Below, piece after piece: positions 1 to 7,996 of a stretch of DNA of 64,000 nt. The DNA comes from Microterricola gilva (lineage in GTDB: Bacteria > Actinomycetota > Actinomycetes > Actinomycetales > Microbacteriaceae): positions 1,736,001 to 1,800,000 of the forward strand of contig NZ_SHLC01000001.1 in NCBI RefSeq assembly GCF_004217495.1. The letters run 5' to 3'. A model generated the notes under the pieces. The model worked only from the letters and a program-made list of their open reading frames with translations, was not told where the DNA came from and searched no databases. The first letter of the stretch is position 1. Each line of letters starts with the position of its first letter. The position numbers and the translations under genes are program-made.

Positions 1-297
1 GGCCGTACGATCCCCGACGTTGTCTCCCTCTTCGCCCGCCATGGTGTCGCCGTCGACGGCGAGAACGCGATGATGTTCGGCGAGAACATCGTGGCCTGGT
101 ACGGCCTCAGCGACGATGCGGTCGCTGCGCTCAACGCCCTCATCGCGGATGATCGGGCCGAGGTCGTTCCGAGCAGTGAGGCCGCGTATCAGGCGGCCGG
201 CTTCGAGGGCCCGTTCCCCGCGATCGGGCCGGCTGGAATCAGCGGCCGCTACGATTCCCCGCGCTGGCTCCCCACCGAGATCATCGTTCGGCGCTAG
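1..297 (+). CDS. C-terminal fragment of an unrecognised protein
   Basis: The reading frame is open from the first base and ends at a TAG at 295-297, so the window cuts off the start. The visible 98 residues are acidic and Ala-rich, with a stretch GENAMMFGENIVAWYGLSDD near the middle and a basic end (TEIIVRR). I see no membrane segment and no catalytic motif I can name. Its 3' end overlaps the 3' end of the MFS gene on the other strand by 17 bases. The protein-like composition supports a real gene, but I assign no function. Confidence 0.6.
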   Translation, partial: GRTIPDVVSLFARHGVAVDGENAMMFGENIVAWYGLSDDAVAALNALIADDRAEVVPSSEAAYQAAGFEGPFPAIGPAGISGRYDSPRWLPTEIIVRR

Positions 298-1930
298 GCT
301 CCCCCGCGCTCGTCCGTCGGGCGACCACCCAGACGCGCACGGCGCCGAGCACACCGAGCGCGAGGAACACCACCGCGACGAGCATTGCCGCTCTCGTTCC
401 GTCGCTGAATCCCTCGGCCAGCGCCTTGACGACCGTGTCTGTGTCGGAGCCGAATGGGCTCGACGAGCCCTGCTGCCGAAGGATCTCGATCGTCGTTCCC
501 GCACTCTGCCTGGTTTCCTCCGCCGCCTGCGTCGCAGCGTCGCCGGTGATGCCGTCCTGCGCGAGCGCGTTCGGCAGAGTGAAGGCCAGCGCCATGGAGA
601 GGGCCGCACCGGAGAACGCCGTGCCGAGGGCGGAGCCGACCTGTCGCACGGTGCTCTGGGTTGCGGAGCCCTGACCGGACTGCTTCGGCGGAACGTCGCG
701 CAGCACGGTGCTGGTGAGCTGGGCCGATGCCAGGCCGAGGCCGAGGCCGTAGACCGCGAGAATCGCCGCGATCGCCCAGCCGGAGGTCGTCGAGCTGATG
801 AAGAGCGCCAGGACGAGGACTCCGGCGACCTCGAGGAAGAGTCCGAGGAGCACGACGCCTGGCGCGCCGAACCGCGCGGCCAGGTGGCGGGCAGATGCTC
901 CGGAGAGGAAGGCGCCGACGGCCATCGCCGCCAGGATCAGGCCGGCGATCATCACATCGAGCCCGAGCACGTTCATCAGGTACAGCGGCAGCACGAAGAT
1001 GATCGCGAACTCGCCGACGGCCACCATCGCCGCCGTCACATTGCCCCAGGCGAAGGTCGGCAGGCTGAACAGGGTCAGGTCGAGGATCGCCGAGCGACCG
1101 TTGTGCGCGCGGTGACGCTCCCACAGCACGAACAGGACCAGCGCCACGATGCCGATCAGCAGCAGGACGGGCACGATCGAGATCGGCGCGGTCGCCGGCC
1201 AGGTCAGGCCGAAAATCGTGAAGTCCATCGTGGGGGTCCACCAGCCGAGGTTGGGCCCCTCGATGATGGCGAAGACGAGCGCACCGAAACCGATGCCGCT
1301 GAGCAGGGCCCCGTCGACGTCGACGCCCGGGCGGTTGTCGCCTCCGCGCGTCTCACGCACCCACAGCACCGTCGCGACCATGACGATCAGGCCGAGAGGG
1401 ATGTTCACGATGAAGATCCACTCCCACGACGCGTACTGCGTGAGTGCGCCACCGGCGAGCGGGCCGACGGCAGCCGCGCCGGAGATCACCGCTCCCCAGA
1501 CTCCGAACGCCGCGGCCCGGTAGCGCCCGCGGAACGTCGCGTTCACCGTCGACAGCGTTGCGGGCATGATGAGCGCGGCGCCGAGCGCCTGCACGACACG
1601 CGCCCAGATCAGTGGGCTCGCGGCATCCGAGAGCGCGGCCAGAATGCTGCCGATCATGAAGAGCACGAGGCCGACGAGGAGCATCCGGCGCCGGCCGAGC
1701 CGGTCGGACAAGCGCCCGGAGGAGAGCAGCAGCGCCGCCAGGACGACGGCGTAGATGCTGTTCACCCACTGGGCGTCGGTGAGGTCGAGGTTCAGATCGC
1801 GGATGATCGTCGGCAGCGCGACACCGACGATCGTGCCGTCGAGCACAATCATGCCAAGCGCTGTGGACAGAGCGGCGAGCCCCAGCCATTCACGACGCGT
1901 CGGTGGCGTCGTCTCCTCAGTGTCAGTCAT
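281..1930 (-). CDS. DHA2-type MFS drug:proton antiporter
   Basis: 549 residues, the usual size of 14-helix DHA2 (EmrB/QacA) exporters, which expel hydrophobic or cationic compounds using the proton gradient. The first helix holds the family signature LDGTIVGVALPTI and the loop after helix 2 carries motif A as GRLSDRLGRRR. A long extracytoplasmic loop (around residues 440-500, TQAAEETRQSAGTT) precedes the last helix. The ATG at 1930 has a good ribosome site (GAGGGGGATTCC). It lies 30 bases downstream of the AbgT transporter gene on the same strand, so the two are probably cotranscribed. Substrate unknown. Confidence 0.9.
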   Translation of the reverse strand: MTDTEETTPPTRREWLGLAALSTALGMIVLDGTIVGVALPTIIRDLNLDLTDAQWVNSIYAVVLAALLLSSGRLSDRLGRRRMLLVGLVLFMIGSILAALSDAASPLIWARVVQALGAALIMPATLSTVNATFRGRYRAAAFGVWGAVISGAAAVGPLAGGALTQYASWEWIFIVNIPLGLIVMVATVLWVRETRGGDNRPGVDVDGALLSGIGFGALVFAIIEGPNLGWWTPTMDFTIFGLTWPATAPISIVPVLLLIGIVALVLFVLWERHRAHNGRSAILDLTLFSLPTFAWGNVTAAMVAVGEFAIIFVLPLYLMNVLGLDVMIAGLILAAMAVGAFLSGASARHLAARFGAPGVVLLGLFLEVAGVLVLALFISSTTSGWAIAAILAVYGLGLGLASAQLTSTVLRDVPPKQSGQGSATQSTVRQVGSALGTAFSGAALSMALAFTLPNALAQDGITGDAATQAAEETRQSAGTTIEILRQQGSSSPFGSDTDTVVKALAEGFSDGTRAAMLVAVVFLALGVLGAVRVWVVARRTSAGEPSAER

Positions 1931-1960
1931 GGAATCCCCCTCTGTGCGGCCGCGCCGCTG

Positions 1961-3610
1961 CTACAAGCTCACCGGTGAATCGGGGCCCCACGGGATCCCG
2001 AGCAGGAACCAGCCCGCATAGAGCACGATCCAGCCGACGAGAATCCAGACGGTGTACGGCACCATCAGCGCGATGATCGTGCCGATGCCGGCATCCTTCT
2101 TGTAGCGCTGCGCGATCGTGACGATGAACGGGAGATAGACCATCAACGGGGTCAGCACGTTCATGGGCGAATCGCCGACGCGGTAGGCGGCGAGCAACGT
2201 CTGCGGGGCGACGTCGAGCGCCGCGAAGATCGGCACGAAGATCGGCGCGAAGATCGCCCACTTCGGCACAACGCCGGGCAGGATCATGTCGAGGACGAAG
2301 ATCACGAGCACGAAGGCGACGAGCAGGACGACGGCTGGAACGTTGGCCTGTTCGAGCAGGTGAGCGGCCTCGACGGCTGCGACGGTCGGCAGGTGGGTCC
2401 AGTTGAAGAGGGCGATGAACTGGGAGATCATCAGGAACATCAGCAGCAGGCCGCCGAGGCTGCCGAAAGTCTTGCCGATGGCGCCGACGACGGCGTTGCC
2501 GCCGCGCATGGTGTTGGCGCCGATGCCGTAGCAGGCGCCGCAGACGAGAAAGCCGAGCGAGATGATGAAGATCAGGCTGGCCATGAACGGCGTCGCGCCG
2601 ATGAGTTCGCCGGTCTCGTTGTCGCGCAGGGGCGCTCCTGGCGGCAGGGTGAGTGCGAGCACGATGACCACGACGACGAGCAGACCCCACAGGGAGAAGC
2701 GAAGGCCGCGTGCCTCGCCCTTCTCGTCGACCGCCTCGCCGGTGGTCGCGTCGACGGGTTCGACCATCGTGTAGCTGCCGAGGCGGGGCTCGACGATGCG
2801 CACGGTCACGACGACGGCGATGAGCGCCATCAACACGGAGGACACGATGGCGAAGAACAGGTTCGCCGTCACGGTGAGCGGTTGCAGTCCCAGGCTGCCG
2901 AGCGCCTCGTTGGTGATCTCGGTCAGCATCGAGTCCACAGGGGTGATCAGCACGTTCACCGAGAAGATCGCGCCGACGCCGGCGAACGCCGCGGCCATGC
3001 CGGCCAGCGGGTGGCGCCCGACCGAGAGGAACGCGGCTGCGGCCAACGGGATGAGGATGAGGTAGCCGGCATCCGAGGCGACGGAGGAGAGAACGCCGAC
3101 GAAGATCAGGATGAAGGCGAGCGACCAGCGCGGGGCGACCTTGACGATCTTGCGGATGAGCGCGCCCATGAGGCCCGCGTGTTCGGCAACACCGACGCCG
3201 GCCATGGCGACGAGCGTCACAGCGACGACACCGAATCCGGCGAAGTTGTCGACGAAGGACGAGAAGAAGAACTCGATGCCGTCCGGGGAGAGCAGGCTGC
3301 GCACCGCGAAGGTCTGCTCGCTTGTCGTGAACTCTGGCAGATCGACGAACGCCCCGGTGGAGGTGTCGTACGGCATGATCGTTCCGCCGAGGGCGTTGTT
3401 GAGCTGTTCGAGCTGCTCGATCGGAACCGGGGTGATCACCTCATCGGTGACGCTGACGCCGATCCACGAGAGCACCGCGGAGAGCAGCGCGATGAAGGCA
3501 ATCAGGTAGACGAACATGATCGTCGGGTTGGGCACCTTGTTGCCGAGCGTCTCGATGGCGTTGAGGAATCGGCCGGATTCCTTGACCTTTGGCGCTTCTG
3601 TTGATGACAT
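1961..3610 (-). CDS. AbgT family transporter
   Basis: 549 residues with about a dozen hydrophobic segments. The N-terminal stretch LNAIETLGNKVPNPTIMFVY and the later SSVASDAGYLILIPLAA and FSVNVLITPVDSMLTEITNE are typical of the AbgT family (E. coli AbgT, Neisseria MtrF). E. coli AbgT imports p-aminobenzoyl-glutamate, a folate breakdown product; MtrF-type members have been reported to export sulfonamides. Sequence alone does not say which applies. No abgA/abgB hydrolase lies next to it, although an M20 peptidase is encoded 20 kb away. The DHA2 exporter follows 30 bases downstream, which slightly favours an efflux role. Confidence 0.92.
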   Translation of the reverse strand: MSSTEAPKVKESGRFLNAIETLGNKVPNPTIMFVYLIAFIALLSAVLSWIGVSVTDEVITPVPIEQLEQLNNALGGTIMPYDTSTGAFVDLPEFTTSEQTFAVRSLLSPDGIEFFFSSFVDNFAGFGVVAVTLVAMAGVGVAEHAGLMGALIRKIVKVAPRWSLAFILIFVGVLSSVASDAGYLILIPLAAAAFLSVGRHPLAGMAAAFAGVGAIFSVNVLITPVDSMLTEITNEALGSLGLQPLTVTANLFFAIVSSVLMALIAVVVTVRIVEPRLGSYTMVEPVDATTGEAVDEKGEARGLRFSLWGLLVVVVIVLALTLPPGAPLRDNETGELIGATPFMASLIFIISLGFLVCGACYGIGANTMRGGNAVVGAIGKTFGSLGGLLLMFLMISQFIALFNWTHLPTVAAVEAAHLLEQANVPAVVLLVAFVLVIFVLDMILPGVVPKWAIFAPIFVPIFAALDVAPQTLLAAYRVGDSPMNVLTPLMVYLPFIVTIAQRYKKDAGIGTIIALMVPYTVWILVGWIVLYAGWFLLGIPWGPDSPVSL

Positions 3611-3656
3611 CGTGCTCGCCTTCGTGCATTCCGACTCACGGTGATGAATCGATTCC

Positions 3657-3680
3657 CCGACAGTCGGACGCGGCTGTCGG
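3657..3680. promoter_or_regulatory. Inverted repeat upstream of the AbgT gene
   Basis: Perfect 7-base arms CCGACAG and CTGTCGG separated by 10 bases, ending 46 bases before the AbgT start codon (minus strand). The position suits an operator or a leader hairpin. No adjacent regulator gene is visible, so the partner is unknown. Confidence 0.35.
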
Positions 3681-3791
3681 TCTCAACATAGCGGGCAGGA
3701 GGCCGAAATCGTGGCAATCAGCGTCGCAATGCGTCGGCCTCGACACCCGCGCTCGGTCGAGCTAGGCTCGCGGCAACCGAGGGGGCTCACG

Positions 3792-3980
3792 ATGACTGGA
3801 CTTGTTGCGGCGATGGTGGCAAGCGGCGGCGTAGTGCTGGCCGGAATTCTGATCACCGCGCTGGTCGTGAGCAGGCGACCGTTCCGCCGCGTGAGTGCCG
3901 TGGTGGGCGACGATGAGGGCGCGCGTGCGGCCGCTGAGATTCAGGCGCAGATCGATCGCGGACGCTCGGCCTCGTTCTAG
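3792..3980 (+). CDS. Small single-span membrane protein
   Basis: 62 residues from an ATG at 3792 that follows a purine-rich GAGGGGG. One hydrophobic helix (residues about 4-26, VAAMVASGGVVLAGILITAL) is followed by a basic RRPFRR and a charged tail with GARAAAEIQAQIDRGR. This is an N-out/C-in or signal-anchor layout. An upstream in-frame start at 3711 would add 27 Arg/Pro-rich residues without a ribosome site and is less likely. No known family. It is followed directly by a stem-loop. Confidence 0.55.
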   Translation: MTGLVAAMVASGGVVLAGILITALVVSRRPFRRVSAVVGDDEGARAAAEIQAQIDRGRSASF

Positions 3981-4021
3981 CCGAGGTCACGCCGCTGCGG
4001 CGTGAACCGCCTTGACCTCGG
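3981..4021. terminator. Nested stem-loop between convergent genes
   Basis: Two inverted repeats: outer arms CCGAGGTCA (3981-3989) and TGACCTCGG (4013-4021), inner arms CACGCCG (3988-3994) and CGGCGTG (3998-4004). It starts at the stop codon of the small membrane protein gene and lies 34 bases from the 3' end of the convergent HNH gene. There is no T-run on either side, so it may be a Rho-assisted or bidirectional terminator rather than a classical intrinsic one. Confidence 0.45.
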
Positions 4022-4054
4022 TGAGGACCAGACGTATGAGGGCAGCGCCGGTGC

Positions 4055-5461
4055 CTAGAACGGCGGGGTGTCCGGGTAGTTCGTTGGGGTTTCGACAGGA
4101 TCAACCAGCGGGGGCGGCTCAACCGGCTGGGACGGCGGCGGGGCTGGCGGCGGGTCCGGTGGGGGTCTTCGGCTGCCGGGTGGGGCCGGGTGGGTGTCGT
4201 AGATGCGGCCGGCCGGGCTGACCCAGCGGAGGCCGCCCTGCCCCAGCTGTCGGACCCGCCAGCGGGAGTTGTGCTTGAGCCGGTGATGCTTCTTACACAG
4301 CACCGCCAGGTTGTCCTCTTCGCTGAGGCCGTCGTACCCGAAGGGGTGGGTGTGGTCGATCTCGGACCGTTCGGCCTTCCGGGTGCACCCGGGGAATCGG
4401 CAGATCTGGTCGCGGTAGAGGATCCAGCGGCGCAGCGCTTTCGTGAGCGGGTACTTCCGCGGGTCCAGTTGAAGTGGGGTGCCGTCGACCGGGTCGACGA
4501 GGATCCGGTGCAGTGTCGGGGCTGCGGCGACGAGCCGGCGGGCGGTGTCGGCGTCGATCGGCCCATAGCCGTGCAGCTCCGCCGGGTCGTCGGACTGCCC
4601 GATCAGGGTCGCGTACGGGATCGTCAGTTTCGGCACGGCGACGAAGACCTCGGGGCGGGAGAACGCCAGCCCGGGCATCCGCGACTTTGAAGTGCCGCCT
4701 GCGGGTGGACTGAGCAGCAGTTCGGCGGCGATGTCTGCCTCCAGTTGGGCGTGCGTCCCCGAGGTCAGCGCGGTCCGCGTGTCGGGCAGGTCGGCGGTAT
4801 CGAGGGCCTCAGCCTGGGCCTGGTCGGCGAGTTGACTGATCCGTTCGGTGATTGCGATCGCTCTCTCCGCCTCCAAGTGCAGGTGCAGCCACGCCATGCT
4901 GTCAGCGGCGGGTTCGAACCAGAGTCGGCGTTCCGCCCGGCCCTTCGCCGCCCGCACAGTCAACGAATCGGGGTGGAGGCGTTCCCGGATCCTCGCCGCC
5001 GTCCGTCGGAACGCGGTCGGGGTTTGTGTGGCCGCCTTGGTCAAGGCTTCGGCTTCGAAGCGGGCGTGGAGCTCCGGTGGGAGGGTGACGGCCTGGGCGA
5101 GGATCTCCCGCACGTGGCGTTGGCCGACCGTGCCGGCGGCGAGGGCGGCCAGCGAGTTCTGAAACACGGTGCCGAGTTGCTTGGCCTCGTAGATGAGCCC
5201 GGTCATGGTCCGCTCGTGCACCCGGAGGACGAGTGCGAGTTCGGCGGTGATGCTGCGAAGCGCGAAGTCCTCCTCGATCCGCCGCGACTTACCCATCGGA
5301 TCCGCCGTGGCGATCGCGTGGGCGCGGGCCGTTTCGATGAAGCGGTACTGCTCGGCCTGGGCGGATCCGATCGAGGACTGGACCGCGGCGAGGCCGTTCA
5401 GGCATCCAGTGATGACCGGGTCGGCGGCCGATCCGGGGAGCTGCAACAGTGCTTCGCTCAT
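4055..5461 (-). CDS. DUF222-HNH endonuclease-like protein
   Basis: 468 residues. The N-terminal 290 or so residues resemble DUF222, the helical domain found in many actinobacterial HNH proteins. The C-terminal HNH zinc-finger nuclease domain spans about residues 354-397: Cys354 and Cys359 (CRFPGC), the catalytic pair in EIDHTHP (His370), Asn384 (EDNL), and Cys389 with His393 (CKKHHRLKH). A Pro-rich tail of about 40 residues follows. These genes exist in many copies per genome in Microbacteriaceae; their function is unsettled (putative mobile or selfish nucleases). The last codons contain a copy of a dispersed repeat also present in the adjoining intergenic DNA. Confidence 0.9.
   Translation of the reverse strand: MSEALLQLPGSAADPVITGCLNGLAAVQSSIGSAQAEQYRFIETARAHAIATADPMGKSRRIEEDFALRSITAELALVLRVHERTMTGLIYEAKQLGTVFQNSLAALAAGTVGQRHVREILAQAVTLPPELHARFEAEALTKAATQTPTAFRRTAARIRERLHPDSLTVRAAKGRAERRLWFEPAADSMAWLHLHLEAERAIAITERISQLADQAQAEALDTADLPDTRTALTSGTHAQLEADIAAELLLSPPAGGTSKSRMPGLAFSRPEVFVAVPKLTIPYATLIGQSDDPAELHGYGPIDADTARRLVAAAPTLHRILVDPVDGTPLQLDPRKYPLTKALRRWILYRDQICRFPGCTRKAERSEIDHTHPFGYDGLSEEDNLAVLCKKHHRLKHNSRWRVRQLGQGGLRWVSPAGRIYDTHPAPPGSRRPPPDPPPAPPPSQPVEPPPLVDPVETPTNYPDTPPF
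4089..4113. repeat. Dispersed 25-bp repeat inside the HNH gene 3' end
   Basis: Bases 4089-4113 begin GGTTTCGACAGGATCAACCA and match 5567-5591 (beginning GGTTTCGACAAGCTCAACCA) at 22 of 25 positions. Here the repeat is translated as part of the Pro-rich tail (PLVDPVETP on the minus strand). Similar GGTTTCGACAAGCTCAACCAACGG sequences are, to my knowledge, common dispersed repeats in Microbacteriaceae. Confidence 0.6.
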
Positions 5462-5566
5462 GCCTAAATCGTCTCACCGACCACCGACACGACTTCTCGC
5501 AAAGAGGCCCTGAGTCAGGGGTTGTCCACAGGCAACCGTGGACCGTGACATAACCGAGGCCTGCGG

Positions 5567-5591
5567 GGTTTCGACAAGCTCAACCAACGGG
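5567..5591. repeat. Dispersed 25-bp repeat, intergenic copy
   Basis: Starts GGTTTCGACAAGCTCAACCA and matches the copy in the HNH gene tail at 22 of 25 positions, same orientation. It sits about 105 bases upstream of the HNH start codon, so the two copies bracket the HNH gene. Confidence 0.6.
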
Positions 5592-5603
5592 TTTTCCGGC
5601 CAA

Positions 5604-5778
5604 GGCTCAGGGCTTCGGTCGCTGGCGCTCCCTCAAGTCAGCGTGGGCGGTGGACGATTCACGAGGGGTCGCCAGGGGGGGCGGGAGTGCCCGGCGAGGG
5701 CTCGGGGCTTCGGTCGCTGGCGCTCCCTCAAGCCAGCGTGGGAGGTGGACGATTCACGAGGGTCGTCAGCGTGGGAGG
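5604..5778. repeat. Tandem repeat, 95-base period, in a 530-base gene-free stretch
   Basis: The gap 5462-5995 holds no convincing gene. Bases 5604-5667 and 5699-5762 are 64-base copies with only three differences, spaced exactly 95 bases apart. Each copy contains CTTCGGTCGCTGGCGCTCCC and TGGACGATTCACGAGGG. A third partial copy begins with TCAGCGTGGGAGGCGG at about 5766. All open frames here carry low-complexity Arg/Gly/Ser composition that mirrors the repeat, so I read this as non-coding repeat DNA rather than a gene. Confidence 0.75.
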
Positions 5779-5947
5779 CGGCGGGCCACGAGTCGGCGCC
5801 TCCCCCGGCGCGTCCCCGGCTACGCTGGCTCACGCCGGAACTGTCGAAAGGCCTCGAGTTCGATCTCGTCGTGCTGAGTGATCCCGAGAGCGTCGGCACG
5901 GGCATCGAAGGGGCTGTAGCTATGTCGCCATGACCCGCTCGAGCCGA

Positions 5948-5970
5948 CGGCTCGTGAGCCTCACGAGCCG
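5948..5970. promoter_or_regulatory. Near-perfect 23-base palindrome upstream of the GyrI-like gene
   Basis: Arms CGGCTCGTGAG (5948-5958) and CTCACGAGCCG (5960-5970) with a single central base. It ends 25 bases before the TTG start of the GyrI-like gene, where an operator or a 5' leader hairpin would lie. Confidence 0.5.
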
Positions 5971-5995
5971 ATGACCGCGAGGTGAGGGGACCCTG

Positions 5996-6613
5996 TTGGA
6001 GAAGTACGACATCAAGCGGGCGCACAAAGCGCTCTACGCACCGTCATCCGCCGACTTCGCGATCGTCGACGTGCCCGAGATGCATTACCTCGCCGTGGAC
6101 GGCCACGGCGATCCGAACACGGCGCAGGCCTACGCGGACGCGATCGAGGCGCTCTACGGCGTCTCGTACACACTGAAGTTCGAGAGCAAAAACGCGCTCG
6201 GGCGCGACTTCGTCGTCGGGCCTTTGGAGGCGCTGTGGCGAGCCGCCGACATGATGGCGTTCACTTCACGCGACAAGGATTCCTGGGACTGGACGGCGAT
6301 GATCATCCAACCGGAGTGGATCACCGCCGAGATGGTGGACGCCGCGATCGTCACGCTCCGCGCGAAGAGGCCCCTTGCGGCCATCGAGAAGGTGCGCCTG
6401 ATGACGCTCAACGAGGGAGGGTGCGTCCAGATCCTGCACATCGGCTCATACGACGACGAGGCGCCGACCCTTGACCGGCTGCACCACGAGTACCTGCCCG
6501 CCCACAACCTCGACTTCAACGGCGACCACCATGAGATCTACCTCAGCGATGCGCGTCGCACAGACCCCGCCAAGCTCAAGACCGTTCTGAGGCAGCCGGT
6601 CAAGGCACTCTGA
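5996..6613 (+). CDS. GyrI-like small-molecule-binding protein
   Basis: 205 residues starting at a TTG preceded by a strong ribosome site (GAGGTGAGGGGA, 5979-5990). The body (FAIVDVPEMHYLAVDGHGDPN, then EALYGVSYTLKFESK, and WDWTAMIIQPEWIT) resembles GyrI-like/SOUL-type domains that bind hydrophobic or cationic small molecules and occur either as effector domains of AraC/MerR regulators or alone, as here. There is no DNA-binding domain. A role in sequestering or sensing a toxic compound is inference from the family. A 23-base palindrome lies just upstream. Confidence 0.85.
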   Translation: MEKYDIKRAHKALYAPSSADFAIVDVPEMHYLAVDGHGDPNTAQAYADAIEALYGVSYTLKFESKNALGRDFVVGPLEALWRAADMMAFTSRDKDSWDWTAMIIQPEWITAEMVDAAIVTLRAKRPLAAIEKVRLMTLNEGGCVQILHIGSYDDEAPTLDRLHHEYLPAHNLDFNGDHHEIYLSDARRTDPAKLKTVLRQPVKAL

Positions 6614-6651
6614 GCGGCTCGGATCTCGCGTTCCCCAACTACACTTCCACC

Positions 6652-7032
6652 ATGTCCGCGGGAGCTCGGGTATCGGCGACAACTTCTGTGGCGTGGACCG
6701 CCACGGCGGCTGCGCTGGCCGTTGGCGGATTTCTTGTCCTGGGCTTGAGCCTCGCAACGCACTACTGGTTCAACGTTCGCACCCACGCCGGCGAAACATG
6801 CCTGCACATTGATGTGCCGGAAGAAGCCGCCTTTGACGCGACGCCCTACAACACGAAGGTGATCTGGTGGCCGATGGGTGTGGAGTGCACCTTCGACGAT
6901 GAAGGCGACAACAGCGCCATCACCGTCCAGTCTGACTGGGGCCTCACCACCGCCGCGTTGATCGGGGCCGCAGCCATTGCTTTGTCCATTGCCATCCCGG
7001 TCGTCCGGAACACACGAGCCAAGCGTTCGTGA
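6652..7032 (+). CDS. Two-helix membrane protein of unknown function
   Basis: 126 residues. Hydrophobic helices at about residues 11-34 and 96-117 bracket an extracytoplasmic segment with two cysteines (ETCLHID and VECTFDD) that could form a disulfide. The C-terminus is basic (RNTRAKRS), consistent with a cytoplasmic end. It lies 38 bases after the GyrI-like gene on the same strand and just before the tRNA terminator region. I recognise no family. Confidence 0.65.
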   Translation: MSAGARVSATTSVAWTATAAALAVGGFLVLGLSLATHYWFNVRTHAGETCLHIDVPEEAAFDATPYNTKVIWWPMGVECTFDDEGDNSAITVQSDWGLTTAALIGAAAIALSIAIPVVRNTRAKRS

Positions 7033-7063
7033 ATCGTCTGTCGAAATCCGGCCGCAAACAAGA

Positions 7064-7089
7064 AAAGCCGCCGCATGCGCGGGGGCTTT
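7064..7089 (-). terminator. Intrinsic terminator of tRNA-Val
   Basis: On the minus strand a GC-rich hairpin (arms AAAGCC and GGCTTT extended inward by CCGC/GCGG with one mismatch) is followed by TTTTCTTGTTT. It starts 8 bases past the tRNA 3' end, as expected for a tRNA terminator. Confidence 0.75.
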
Positions 7090-7096
7090 CTTTCTG

Positions 7097-7169
7097 TGGG
7101 CCCTACCGGGCTCGAACCGATGACATCCACGGTGTAAACGTGGCGCTCTACCAACTGAGCTAAAGGCCC
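7097..7169 (-). tRNA. tRNA-Val (anticodon UAC)
   Basis: 73 bases fold as a standard cloverleaf: acceptor GGGCCTT/AGGGCCC with one G-U pair, D-arm GCTCAGTTGGTAGAGC, anticodon stem CCACG/CGTGG around loop TTTACAC giving anticodon UAC, and T-arm CCGGT/ATCGG around TTCGAGC. The discriminator base is A. The CCA end is not encoded (the genome reads CAG next), so it is added after transcription. Confidence 0.95.
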
Positions 7170-7202
7170 ATTACGAACTACCGCTCGCAACGACTCATTT
7201 AT

Positions 7203-7208
7203 CTTATA
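7203..7208 (-). promoter_or_regulatory. Possible -10 box for tRNA-Val
   Basis: TATAAG on the minus strand lies 34 bases upstream of the tRNA 5' end. No good -35 hexamer is visible at the usual distance, so this is tentative. Confidence 0.35.
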
Positions 7209-7269
7209 GGGATTTCCGGATGCCGCGCGCCGCCGCCCCGCCGCCCGGGCGCGTCCATACACTCGGCTC

Positions 7270-7983
7270 ATGAGCAGATCGCCAGCGGTGGCCGATGACC
7301 GCGACGCCCAGGAGCGCCGCTCCGAGACACGCTGGCCTGCCTTCGCCGGTCTCGTCGTCGCCCTGGTGCTCTACATCCTCGTGCCGAACCCGGACACGGC
7401 CGTGCTGCGACAGGTTGCGACCGTCATCCTGATCCTGATGTTCCTGCCGCTGCTCGTCGAGAATCCGCACCGCCTCACCCGGCAGTCCGAGTGGTCGCGC
7501 TGGCTCTCGATCACCTTCACGGTGGCGCTCGTCGTCGCCAATCAGGTGAACGTCGCGTTCGTCATCCGCTCGCTCATCGAGGGATCGGCCAACGGCGCGC
7601 AGATCCTGCTGACGGCGCTGCAGGTCTGGATCACGAACGTCATCGCCTTCGGGCTGCTCTATTGGGACATCGACCGCGGCGGCCCCGTTGCACGCGGCAA
7701 CCTGACCAGAAGCGAGCTGCGCACGGCCGACTTCAAGTTCCCGCAGGATGAGAGCGGCGACGACGTCGACGAAATCAGCCGCATATCCTCGAGCCGCTCC
7801 GATTGGCGCCCCGGCTTCGTCGACTACCTCTACGTCTCGCTGACAAACATGATGGCGTTCAGCCCGACGGATGCCATGCCGATGCGTTCCCGCACGAAGC
7901 TGATCATGGGCGTACAAGGGGTCACCGGTTTTGTCCTGCTCGCCCTCGTGATCTCCCGCGCCGTGAACATCCTGGGCGGTTGA
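7270..7983 (+). CDS. Multi-pass membrane protein (DUF1345-like)
   Basis: 237 residues with about six hydrophobic segments (residues 25-45, 48-64, 77-95, 100-112, 119-137 and 212-232). A soluble loop of about 50 acidic/Ser residues separates helix 5 from the conserved-looking C-terminal part FVDYLYVSLTNMMAFSPTDA. The end resembles DUF1345 proteins, where a DYLYFS-type segment precedes the last helix, but this is from memory and unconfirmed. It faces the peroxiredoxin gene tail to tail with 13 bases between them. The long open frame on the opposite strand is a high-GC shadow. Confidence 0.75.
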   Translation: MSRSPAVADDRDAQERRSETRWPAFAGLVVALVLYILVPNPDTAVLRQVATVILILMFLPLLVENPHRLTRQSEWSRWLSITFTVALVVANQVNVAFVIRSLIEGSANGAQILLTALQVWITNVIAFGLLYWDIDRGGPVARGNLTRSELRTADFKFPQDESGDDVDEISRISSSRSDWRPGFVDYLYVSLTNMMAFSPTDAMPMRSRTKLIMGVQGVTGFVLLALVISRAVNILGG

Positions 7984-7996
7984 GGAGCGGAACGGC

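Noticed and set aside
116-1978. 620-codon open frame on the plus strand
   Set aside because: Antisense to the MFS gene, with Arg/Asp/His-rich composition typical of high-GC shadow frames and no family features.
5538-5933. Open frames in the repeat-rich gap
   Set aside because: Their sequence simply follows the 95-base repeat, no ribosome site, and both strands are equally open.
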